DNA of 64,000 nt from Flavobacteriales bacterium UBA7666. GTDB taxonomy: Bacteria; Bacteroidota; Bacteroidia; Flavobacteriales_D; Crocinitomicaceae. The stretch lies in NCBI GenBank assembly GCA_002483265.1, contig DLHO01000021.1:1-64000 (forward strand), read 5' to 3'. The notes beneath the pieces were generated by a model. That model was not told the DNA's origin. It did no database searches and saw only the letters and a list, made by a program, of their open reading frames with translations. This document shows positions 1 through 6,941 of the stretch, one piece after another. Position 1 is the stretch's first letter, and each line of letters begins with the position of its first letter. A program made the translations under genes and the position numbers.

Positions 1-1370
1 AGAAGCAGGAGTTACAGAAATAGCCGTTGGCTGTGTTACTGTTATTCCGGAAACTGTTCCCGTACATGCATTTGCATCTGTAATGGTTACGGAGTATGTT
101 CCTGCAGTAAGACCGGTTCTGTCTTCTGTCGTTGGACCACCCCAGTTAAAAGTATAAGGACCCGCTCCACCTGTAGGAGTTAGGTTAATTGCTCCGTTAG
201 ATCCGCCAAAGCAAGATACATTCGTTACTACGGTCGTTCCTGAAACTACCGATGCAGGTTGTGTAACAGTTGGTGAAACAGTCCCTGTACATCCGTTGGC
301 ATCTGTAATTGTTACGGAGTATGTTCCCGCTGTAAGACTTGTTCTGTCTTCGGTTGTTGGTCCGCTTGCCCAGTTAAATGTGTAAGGTCCAACTCCACCC
401 GTAGGTGTAAGATTAATGGCACCGGTATTTCCACCAAAGCATGCAACATTGGTTACTACTGTAGTTCCTGAAACTGCTGCCGTAGGTTGTGTTACCGTTG
501 TTGCAACAGTTCCCGTACATCCGTTAGCATCTGTGATTGTTACAGAGTAGGTTCCAGCAGTAAGACTAGTTCTGTCTTCGGTAGTGACGCCACCACCCCA
601 GCTAAAGGTATAACCCGGAGTTCCACCTGTAGGAGTAAGATTAATTGCACCCGTGTTTCCACCAAAACAAGCAACATTTGTTACCGTTCTTGTTCCAGAA
701 ACTGCAGTTGGTTGAGTTACTGTTATTCCTGAAACTGTTCCTGTACAAGCATTTGCATCCGTAATGGTTACAGAGTATGTTCCAGCAGCAAGACCTGTTC
801 TGTCTTCTGTTGTTGGTCCGCTGACCCAACTGAAAGTATATGGTCCTGTTCCTCCGTTAGGAGTTAAGTTTATTGCTCCGTTAGTTCCACTGTTACAAGC
901 TACGTTTGTTACAACTGTTGTTCCTGAAACTGCTGATGTTGGCTGTGTTACGGTAATACCGGTAACATTACGAGTACATGCGTTGGCATCTGTAATGGTT
1001 ACGGAGTATGTTCCCGCAGCAAGACCTGTTCTATCTTCTGTTGTTGGTCCGCTGACCCAACTGAAAGTATAGCCTGGCGTTCCACCGGAAGGAGTAAGGT
1101 TAATAGCTCCGTTTGTTCCTCCGTTACAAGCAACATTGGTTACTACTGTACTACCGTTAAGTACCGGTGGTTGAGTGATTGTATAGTTTCGCGTTCCCTG
1201 ACAACCAATGTTATCGGTAACTGTAACGGTATATGAACCCGCTGATAGTCCTGTGGCAATAGATCCTGTTCCACCGGAAGGCGCCCAAGAATAGGTATAG
1301 GGAAGAATCCCTCCCGTTGGGCTTACACTTGCAGCTCCGTTCGATCCGCCATTACAAGAAACGTTGGTTT
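1..1370 (-). repeat. Tandem coding SprB repeats, period 225-231 bp
   Basis: The phrase that begins TAATGGTTACGGAGTATG recurs, with small changes, at 81, 306, 534, 762, 993 and 1218. The successive spacings are 225, 228, 228, 231 and 225 bases, all multiples of three. The repeats are coding and lie inside the adhesin gene. Nucleotide identity between neighbouring copies is high, as expected for recent duplication or gene conversion. Confidence 0.9.
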
Positions 1371-2421
1371 GCGACGCAGATGAGGTATTGACAGATGAAA
1401 CAGTCAGCGTAGCCTGATTTGTGTTTGTGAAACAGCTAGCTACTCCATTTATAGCTTTGCAACGATACAAGTAACCGCTCATTCCAGCAGTTGCTCCTGT
1501 AATGGTTAATGTATTTGTAGTCGCATTGGAATAAACACCACCATTTACGATGTCAGTAAATCCTGATCCGCTATTTTCTTGCCATTGATAAGTCGTTGCT
1601 CCGGTTGCAGAACTGGGAAAAGTAGTGCTGTTTCCTGCGCAAATCGCGCGATTTGGAGGGTTGGCTGTAATAACAGGAGCTGTACAAGCAGCTACTTCAA
1701 AAAGACGAAAATTATCAATTCCCCATTCTTCATTATTTCCTTCAGAAAAAACGCGAATTCGTAAGCTCAATGTTGTTCCTGTTCCGGCAATTGTTTTAGT
1801 AAATTCATTGAATACATTGGTTAGTTGTGTTCCGTCTCCACATCCATTTCCATCTGTATCTTCAAACAAGTATTTGTCAACCCCATTTGTAGCACTCCCT
1901 CTGTTGAAAAAACGAATCAGATTAGTATATGCTCCACCATCAATGCTATACTCGATAATGATATAGTCAGTGTTGGTAGTACCGACTCCACTGATACATG
2001 CATTCGTGTTATCCCAAGGTTCATTAGTACTCGCTGCTGCAAGTAAACCCCTGAAACTTAGACTGGATTTTCCCGCAATATTGATCCCGGTCCATTCGAT
2101 ATGAAGTTCGTTCGTAGCGGCATTTGCAGCCTGGTTGCCAACCGCTCCACTAGCGGTAAATCCAGTTCCTAAGGAATTATGATCTTCACCAGCCCAATAA
2201 GAAGTTCCTTCTTTACCTGTAAATGGAACCACTTGGGCTACAGTTGAGCCATCAGTTAAACGAAAATAGGAAACTGATGGTGTTGGTGTCGTACCACCGT
2301 TCTCTTCCGGATTACGGCTACCACCCGTAGGGGCACTGTCAAAATTGTCCGCCCAAAATTGGGTCTGAGCCATCGAGAATCCGGCGAACAATAGGGTTAA
2401 TAAAAGTAATAATCGTTTCAT
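1..2421 (-). CDS. SprB-repeat T9SS-type adhesin, partial (C-terminus beyond left edge)
   Basis: The reading frame starts at the ATG complementary to 2421 and stays open to base 1, so the C-terminus is missing. It opens with a signal peptide (MKRLLLLLLTLLFAGFSMAQ). About 200 residues of a secreted, lectin-like N-terminal domain follow, then an Ig-like segment, then at least six SprB repeats of 75-77 residues carrying the pattern NGGTNGAINLTPTGG...YTFSW...TGLAAGTYSVTITDANACT. SprB proteins of gliding Flavobacteriia are long cell-surface adhesins exported by T9SS and moved along the cell. A C-terminal sorting domain would be expected outside the window and cannot be confirmed. The gene lies 69 bases after the formyltransferase gene on the same strand. 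Confidence 0.88.
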   Translation of the reverse strand, partial: MKRLLLLLTLLFAGFSMAQTQFWADNFDSAPTGGSRNPEENGGTTPTPSVSYFRLTDGSTVAQVVPFTGKEGTSYWAGEDHNSLGTGFTASGAVGNQAANAATNELHIEWTGINIAGKSSLSFRGLLAAASTNEPWDNTNACISGVGTTNTDYIIIEYSIDGGAYTNLIRFFNRGSATNGVDKYLFEDTDGNGCGDGTQLTNVFNEFTKTIAGTGTTLSLRIRVFSEGNNEEWGIDNFRLFEVAACTAPVITANPPNRAICAGNSTTFPSSATGATTYQWQENSGSGFTDIVNGGVYSNATTNTLTITGATAGMSGYLYRCKAINGVASCFTNTNQATLTVSSVNTSSASQTNVSCNGGSNGAASVSPTGGILPYTYSWAPSGGTGSIATGLSAGSYTVTVTDNIGCQGTRNYTITQPPVLNGSTVVTNVACNGGTNGAINLTPSGGTPGYTFSWVSGPTTEDRTGLAAGTYSVTITDANACTRNVTGITVTQPTSAVSGTTVVTNVACNSGTNGAINLTPNGGTGPYTFSWVSGPTTEDRTGLAAGTYSVTITDANACTGTVSGITVTQPTAVSGTRTVTNVACFGGNTGAINLTPTGGTPGYTFSWGGGVTTEDRTSLTAGTYSVTITDANGCTGTVATTVTQPTAAVSGTTVVTNVACFGGNTGAINLTPTGGVGPYTFNWASGPTTEDRTSLTAGTYSVTITDANGCTGTVSPTVTQPASVVSGTTVVTNVSCFGGSNGAINLTPTGGAGPYTFNWGGPTTEDRTGLTAGTYSVTITDANACTGTVSGITVTQPTAISVTPAS

Positions 2422-2490
2422 AATTTAATTATTAGTAAATAAATGTTTGTTAATTAAGAAGTTGTAGAAAATTTGTTTTTTACATACGCA

Positions 2491-3414
2491 TTAGTTTAAG
2501 TTAGATCCTGTTTTTATAGATAATCGGGCGAGTTCTCCTGCTTGGAAAACTCCGGATTCAAGTTTTATAATGTGTGTGTTTATTAAGCTGTCATCGACAC
2601 ACGCTATTCTTACAGAATGGGTGTCCATCGATAGGATGGTTCCTGCTGTCGCTCCATGAGAATCAAATTCTGCAGTTGCTGAAACTATTTTAAAAGGTTG
2701 ATGGTACATCACATCTGCACCAAAATTCCAGGGATTACACGCATTGATTAAGCTTACAATTTCTTCGGCATTCATATTTTCCCAAATAATCCGTGTTTCT
2801 TCTGTTTCAGGCATTGGAAAATATTCTGCCAGTGTTTCATCTTGTTCTATCAAAGGAATATTGGTTCCGAATTCAATCATCTGAACAAGGTTTTGTACTG
2901 CCAGACTGGTACGCTCTCTTAGTTTGATAGCTAAAGATCCAAATGTTTCATTTTTGTCAATTTGTACCATTTCCTGAAAGACAACCGGCCCTTCATCTGT
3001 ATCAGCGACCATTTTATGTACGGCAATGGCAGTCTCTTTTTCTTGAGCTTTAAGAACCTCAAAAATTGGCATCGCTCCACGGTAGTGCGGAAGTGGACCC
3101 ATGTGAAAATTGAACCATTTATTTGGAAGTAAGTCTAGAATATCTTCTTTTATGATAAAGGGAAAATTGATTGAAAAAATAGTTTCCGGTTGAATGTTTT
3201 TAATCCATTCTTCCAGTTGTGAAAGATCCTTTACGGAATGTATAGAAAGAAAAGGAATGTTTGAGCTGCTTGCAAATTGTTCTAACATCTGAGCAGATTC
3301 GGTGTCTTTACCTCCGATAACAACACCACTTAAATTTCCTTCCAATGCCAATAAATGTATGGATTGAAAGGCAGTTTTTCCACCACAGATGATGACTGTT
3401 TTTAACTTTTTCAT
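2491..3414 (-). CDS. Formyltransferase-family protein (Fmt-like)
   Basis: 307 residues. The fold matches the formyl-THF-dependent formyltransferase family (methionyl-tRNA formyltransferase, sugar and amino-acid N-formyltransferases). The catalytic triad is visible: Asn102 and His104 in FNFHMGPLPHYRG and Asp138 in ADTDEG. A shorter C-terminal domain of about 100 residues follows. It is unlikely to be the housekeeping Fmt, because the start of the protein and the substrate loops look different and it is not beside def or other translation genes. Its ATG overlaps the stop of the upstream substrate-binding-like gene (TGATG), so the two are translationally coupled. The substrate is unknown; a small amine, amino sugar or modified residue is possible. 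Confidence 0.75.
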   Translation of the reverse strand: MKKLKTVIICGGKTAFQSIHLLALEGNLSGVVIGGKDTESAQMLEQFASSSNIPFLSIHSVKDLSQLEEWIKNIQPETIFSINFPFIIKEDILDLLPNKWFNFHMGPLPHYRGAMPIFEVLKAQEKETAIAVHKMVADTDEGPVVFQEMVQIDKNETFGSLAIKLRERTSLAVQNLVQMIEFGTNIPLIEQDETLAEYFPMPETEETRIIWENMNAEEIVSLINACNPWNFGADVMYHQPFKIVSATAEFDSHGATAGTILSMDTHSVRIACVDDSLINTHIIKLESGVFQAGELARLSIKTGSNLN

Positions 3415-4568
3415 CAGATACAGGCATAACTATTATACCATCCCGAAATAGCATTTTCCAGTGGGATGGCAATCATTTTTTCAAAAGCGGACTCGACTTC
3501 TTCAATCTGGATTGTACCGGTAATAGAGAGGTCGCATTTCCCTTCTTTTTCAATTAATGTAGCTTCGTATAAAGGGGTGAGTGTCGCTTGAGCTGTTTCA
3601 TGGAAGCGTATTGTGCCACGCGGGCTGTCAAACGTTTTCTGTTTAAATGCTTTCATAGCTTCCCGTCCATTGTTCTTATGCTCCTGCATCAACTCTAGTA
3701 AAGCAATAGCCATAGCAGCGGCTTCCCAGCCAAGTAAGGAAAAAAGATTGGCATTCCATCCGGCTTCTTCCACACTACGAACAAAATGTTTATTTTCTTC
3801 GTTATCAAATGTTCGTGACCATGCGGCTACACCATATACGTTTTCACCCGGGAAGGCTGCATCTTCCAATAATTTTTCCTCCAATGCAAATGGAGCAAGA
3901 TAAATAGGTAATTGTTCTCCGGGGAAATGCGTGTTCAATTCATCAAAGAACCATTGTACAAAATCACCACTGAAAATACCCAACATGGCATTGTCGGAAT
4001 GCTGATCACGAAATTCTTTCAATGGAAGCATGGAGAATTCTCCACGTTTGTATCCGGTTGCATGGTTGAAAACCACTTCACCACCACCATCCATCAGCCC
4101 CAAGGTTCCTGCGTAGGTTTGAAGGTAACCGCCATCGTAATAACCTGAAACTACACCTACTTTGGAATAACCATCCTTAACGGCTTTTTTACCGGCGAAC
4201 CAGTTTCCAAGCGCATTATGTAGCGAATGAAAAAGAATATTAGGGCAATCAGGCCACTCTTGTGGCATATTAGCACCCCCATCAAGTACAATCAGCACCC
4301 GGTTTGTCGCAATAAAAAGCGGACGCATCAGCTGTGCCGTACGGTGGCTCACAAATGCAAAAACAACCGAAAGGTTTTCCTGCATTAGCAATCGTTCCGT
4401 AATTCTGTAGCAGTTTTGCTGATCTGTTCCGAAACCGATATTTTCACTGAAAATCTTAATATCTTCTCTTCCGAGGTGTTTTAAACCCGAACGCAATCCT
4501 TCAAACATATCGAAACCGATTGTTTCATAATAAGTCGAGCGAGGGAGTAAAATACCGATTTGATTCAT
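3414..4568 (-). CDS. Type I periplasmic-binding-fold protein without signal peptide (Leu/Ile/Val-binding-like)
   Basis: About 384 residues from the ATG at 4568; a GTG start four codons earlier (4580) is also possible. The opening QIGILLPRSTYYETIGFDMFEGLRSGL and later SKVGVVSGYYDGGY and YGVAAWSRTF resemble ABC-type branched-chain amino acid binding proteins (Peripl_BP_6). There is no signal peptide or lipobox and no ABC permease or ATPase gene nearby. It therefore looks like a cytoplasmic ligand-binding or sensing version. The last base of its stop codon is the first base of the formyltransferase start codon. Function unknown. Confidence 0.6.
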   Translation of the reverse strand: MNQIGILLPRSTYYETIGFDMFEGLRSGLKHLGREDIKIFSENIGFGTDQQNCYRITERLLMQENLSVVFAFVSHRTAQLMRPLFIATNRVLIVLDGGANMPQEWPDCPNILFHSLHNALGNWFAGKKAVKDGYSKVGVVSGYYDGGYLQTYAGTLGLMDGGGEVVFNHATGYKRGEFSMLPLKEFRDQHSDNAMLGIFSGDFVQWFFDELNTHFPGEQLPIYLAPFALEEKLLEDAAFPGENVYGVAAWSRTFDNEENKHFVRSVEEAGWNANLFSLLGWEAAAMAIALLELMQEHKNNGREAMKAFKQKTFDSPRGTIRFHETAQATLTPLYEATLIEKEGKCDLSITGTIQIEEVESAFEKMIAIPLENAISGWYNSYACI

Positions 4569-4584
4569 AATTCTTTTCACTTAA

Positions 4585-4618
4585 AAAAGGAAACAAGATT
4601 TGGGTCTTGTTTCCTTTT
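4585..4618 (-). terminator. Strong hairpin between the collar genes and the binding-protein gene
   Basis: A perfect 14-bp stem (AAAAGGAAACAAGA / TCTTGTTTCCTTTT) with a 6-base loop is followed on the minus strand by a run of T. It sits 10 bases after the stop of the second collar gene and 16 bases before the ATG of the binding-protein gene. It should end or attenuate collar transcription before the two enzyme-like genes. Confidence 0.8.
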
Positions 4619-4628
4619 GATATTCAAA

Positions 4629-5183
4629 TTAGTTGCGGCTTGGGAAAATTCCTTCAGTCGCGATGCTGTAATTTAATACAAGGTAGGGATTCATAATACC
4701 GACCGGATACCCTGATCCGGTGACACCTGTATTTCCGTTCACTGGAACAGTTCCGTAGAATTTGCCCGGCGTAGAAACAGAAGAATAAATGTCAGTTCCT
4801 TGATTGGCAATAAATCCTCCAGTCGGATCTGACTGGTCACCACCACTCGTAGAAACAGGTATCATTGCTGTAATTCCCTGTCCTGAGTGAATATGAGCAG
4901 GAAGGTTACCAACTGTCAGACTTACTGATTCCGATCCAGCTTCTTCTCCCATAGTGTAATCAGGTAATCCTGGTCCTTGACCCTGTCCGATTGGAACACG
5001 ACCCTGAAGGTCAGGCAAAGCAAAAGTTGTTTGCCCGTCTCCACCATAAGTTGTTCCCAGTAAAGAAAATAAAGCAGTATTTTGAGCAATTGATAACAGT
5101 TGCCCTTGGCAGGTCATATAACCCCGAGGCGCAAAGTTGAAACCAAAGGTTTTGATTTCACCCACAAATGGTTCTGTAGACAT
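4629..5183 (-). CDS. Phage tail collar domain protein (MdpB-like), copy 2
   Basis: 184 residues beginning MSTEPFVGEIKTFGFNFAPRG, with the family hallmarks CQGQLLSIAQNTALFSLLGTTYGGDG and TTFALPDLQGRVPIGQG. This is the tail collar family (PF07484), also called microcystin-dependent protein MdpB in Microcystis. No signal peptide. No phage structural genes are near, so this belongs to the widespread chromosomal group of stand-alone collar proteins, whose function is unsettled. It is a close paralogue of the gene just upstream, sharing the end NYSIA..GIFPSRN. Confidence 0.85.
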   Translation of the reverse strand: MSTEPFVGEIKTFGFNFAPRGYMTCQGQLLSIAQNTALFSLLGTTYGGDGQTTFALPDLQGRVPIGQGQGPGLPDYTMGEEAGSESVSLTVGNLPAHIHSGQGITAMIPVSTSGGDQSDPTGGFIANQGTDIYSSVSTPGKFYGTVPVNGNTGVTGSGYPVGIMNPYLVLNYSIATEGIFPSRN

Positions 5184-5212
5184 ATTAAGAATGTTTTAAA
5201 GGTGAATATTGT

Positions 5213-5767
5213 TTAGTTTCTGCTTGGAAAAATTCCTTGAAGTGCGATGGAATAATTCATTACCAAATAAGGATTCATTACAGAAAAAGGTAATCCGGAA
5301 CCGGTTACCCCCGTGTTTCCTGCAACCTGAACAGGTCCGTAGAATTTACCTGCTGTAGAAACAGAAGAGTAGATATCAGTTCCTTGATTTGCAATAAATC
5401 CATTTGTTGGATCCGATTGGTCACCACCACTTGAAGAAACTGGTACTTGAACTGTAATTCCTGTTCCAGGGTGAACGTGTGGAGGAATGTTGGACGTTAA
5501 TAGTGTAACGTTTGGTGTACCTGAAACTTCTCCCATGCTGTGTGAAGGAAGTCCTGGTCCGGTTCCCTGACCGATTGCCATACGCCCTTGTAAATCCGGT
5601 AACGCAAAAGTAGTTTGTCCGTTTCCTCCGTAAGTTGTCCCGAGTAACGAAAAAAGTGCAGTGTTTTGTGCAATTGATAAGATTTGCCCTTGGCAAGTTG
5701 CATACCCTTTTGGAGCAAAGTTAAATCCGAATAGTTTAACTTCTCCGATAAATGGTTCAGTAGACAT
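5213..5767 (-). CDS. Phage tail collar domain protein (MdpB-like), copy 1
   Basis: 184 residues from the ATG at 5767 (MSTEPFIGEVKLFGFNFAPKG). The frame is open further upstream, but the internal ATG matches the start of the neighbouring paralogue exactly. It has the same collar motifs (GQILSIAQNTALFSLLGTTYGG, FALPDLQGRMAIGQG) and the same C-terminus as the second copy, so the pair is a tandem duplication of equal length. The gap to the second copy is 29 bases, so they are probably co-transcribed from the -7 element at 5896-5903. Confidence 0.85.
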   Translation of the reverse strand: MSTEPFIGEVKLFGFNFAPKGYATCQGQILSIAQNTALFSLLGTTYGGNGQTTFALPDLQGRMAIGQGTGPGLPSHSMGEVSGTPNVTLLTSNIPPHVHPGTGITVQVPVSSSGGDQSDPTNGFIANQGTDIYSSVSTAGKFYGPVQVAGNTGVTGSGLPFSVMNPYLVMNYSIALQGIFPSRN

Positions 5768-6180
5768 AGTTATTATTTGTTTAAAAGTTACAGTTTGACA
5801 AATGATAACGTATGTGCTGTTGAAACACAAGCCTAATAAGGCGATTGTTGAAAAGCGTTTTCGTCATCAGTGAATGTTTAATTATAAGGTTGAGACAAAT
5901 ATAATGCATAAAAAGAAATAAACTAATATCCGTGTTGAAACAAAACTAGGGATGATCCGGTTACGATCGGTAATCGAATTGAAAATCAAGGGGAAACCCT
6001 TGGGAGTTTTGATTTTAGGAAATGCTTGAATTTACTGGGATAATTCCGGGTTTTATAGTTGGTCATAGCTGAAAAATGATCCCGAAATAAAAGTTAATTT
6101 AATTGAAATTACATTTATTTTAGTGATTTACTAATTTTTAAGTGTACCTTCGTTCTAATATTTATTTAATAACAAGTTTA
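5768..6180. other. 413-bp intergenic region between collar and cold-shock genes
   Basis: Divergent intergenic region. It holds the -7 motif for the collar genes and a compact hairpin at 5987-6002 (CAAGGG, GAAA loop, CCCTTG), a GNRA-type tetraloop that could belong to a structured leader. A TACCTTCG sequence at 6145-6152 is a weak -7 match for the cold-shock gene. No gene is seen. Confidence 0.5.
5896..5903 (-). promoter_or_regulatory. Candidate -7 element for the collar genes
   Basis: On the minus strand this reads TATATTTG, an exact fit to the Bacteroidota TAnnTTTG motif. It lies about 130 bases upstream of the first collar ATG. No clear -33 TTTG is seen at the usual distance. Confidence 0.45.
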
Positions 6181-6375
6181 ATGAACAAAGGAACAGTAAA
6201 GTTCTTCAATGAAACTAAGGGATTTGGTTTTATTAAAGAAGATGACTCCGCAAAAGATCACTTCGTACACGTATCAGGATTAGTTGATGAAATCCGTGAA
6301 GGTGACCAAGTAGAATTCGAATTAGAAGAAGGTAAAAGAGGAGTGAACGCAGTTAACGTTCGCGTAATCCAATAA
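6181..6375 (+). CDS. Cold-shock domain protein (CspA family)
   Basis: 64 residues, MNKGTVKFFNETKGFGFIKEDD..., the usual length of a single cold-shock domain. RNP1 (KGFGFIK) and RNP2-like (DHFVHVS) nucleic-acid-binding motifs are intact. These proteins bind single-stranded RNA or DNA and melt RNA structure. The ATG at 6181 was chosen because the family starts M(x)GTVK. A hairpin terminator follows directly, separating it from the second cold-shock gene. Confidence 0.93.
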   Translation: MNKGTVKFFNETKGFGFIKEDDSAKDHFVHVSGLVDEIREGDQVEFELEEGKRGVNAVNVRVIQ

Positions 6376-6395
6376 TTGATTTTAATAAATGAACT

Positions 6396-6434
6396 AAAGA
6401 GTTTGTTCGTCGGCTGGCGAATAGACTCTTTTTT
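6396..6434 (+). terminator. Terminator after cold-shock gene
   Basis: AAAGAGTTTGTTCG pairs with CGAATAGACTCTTT with two mismatches, and a T-rich tract follows. It lies 20 bases past the cold-shock stop codon. Confidence 0.75.
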
Positions 6435-6466
6435 ATTTTATCAAAGTAGAAATTTTAAAAAATTAA

Positions 6467-6913
6467 ATGGCAAGATCACAAGAGACTTTCAATAAAAAAG
6501 AGATTCAAAACAAAAAAGACAAAAAGCGCAAAGACAAAGAAAAAAAGATGCTTGAGCGCAAAGAAGGTGGTAAAGCAAGTTTTGAAGATATGATCGTTTA
6601 TATTGACGAGAATGGAAATCAAACATCTACACCTCCAGATAATACTAAGCGTGTTGAATTCAACGCGGAAGATATCGTTATTGGTGTTCCGAAAAGAGAA
6701 GATATAGAGCCGGAAGATAAAGTTCGTAAAGGAACAGTCACTTTTTACAATGACTCAAAAGGATATGGCTTTATCAAAGATAGTACTTCAGGAGATAGCA
6801 TATTTGTTCACGCAAATCAATTAACTGAAGCAATTACCGAAGGAAACAGAGTAAGCTTCGAAGTTGAAAAAGGACAACGAGGACCAACTGCTGTAAGAGT
6901 TAAGAAGGATTAA
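6467..6913 (+). CDS. Basic-tail plus cold-shock domain protein
   Basis: 148 residues in two parts. Residues 1-40 are extremely Lys/Arg/Glu-rich (NKKEIQNKKDKKRKDKEKK) and probably unstructured or helical. Residues 86-148 form a cold-shock domain (RKGTVTFYNDSKGYGFIKD...DSIFVHANQL). This arrangement is common in Bacteroidota, where it is presumed to be an RNA chaperone. It lies downstream of the single-domain cold-shock gene but beyond a terminator, so it may have its own promoter or be made by read-through. Confidence 0.85.
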   Translation: MARSQETFNKKEIQNKKDKKRKDKEKKMLERKEGGKASFEDMIVYIDENGNQTSTPPDNTKRVEFNAEDIVIGVPKREDIEPEDKVRKGTVTFYNDSKGYGFIKDSTSGDSIFVHANQLTEAITEGNRVSFEVEKGQRGPTAVRVKKD

Positions 6914-6941
6914 TTTCCACTCAGGATAGAATCGAATTTTA

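Noticed and set aside
487..1072. Plus-strand open frames in the repeat region
   Set aside because: They are antisense to the adhesin, low in complexity (Ser/Thr/Cys or Val/Pro repeats) and have no start context.
1..1370. Tandem repeats as a possible CRISPR array
   Set aside because: The period is 225-231 bases, always a multiple of three, and the minus strand encodes SprB repeats; CRISPR units are far shorter with unrelated spacers.
3414..4568. Substrate-binding component of an ABC importer
   Set aside because: No signal peptide or lipobox and no permease or ATPase gene nearby.
4629..5767. Collar genes as part of a prophage
   Set aside because: No capsid, terminase, tail tube, integrase or lysis genes are close; collar proteins of this type are common on chromosomes.
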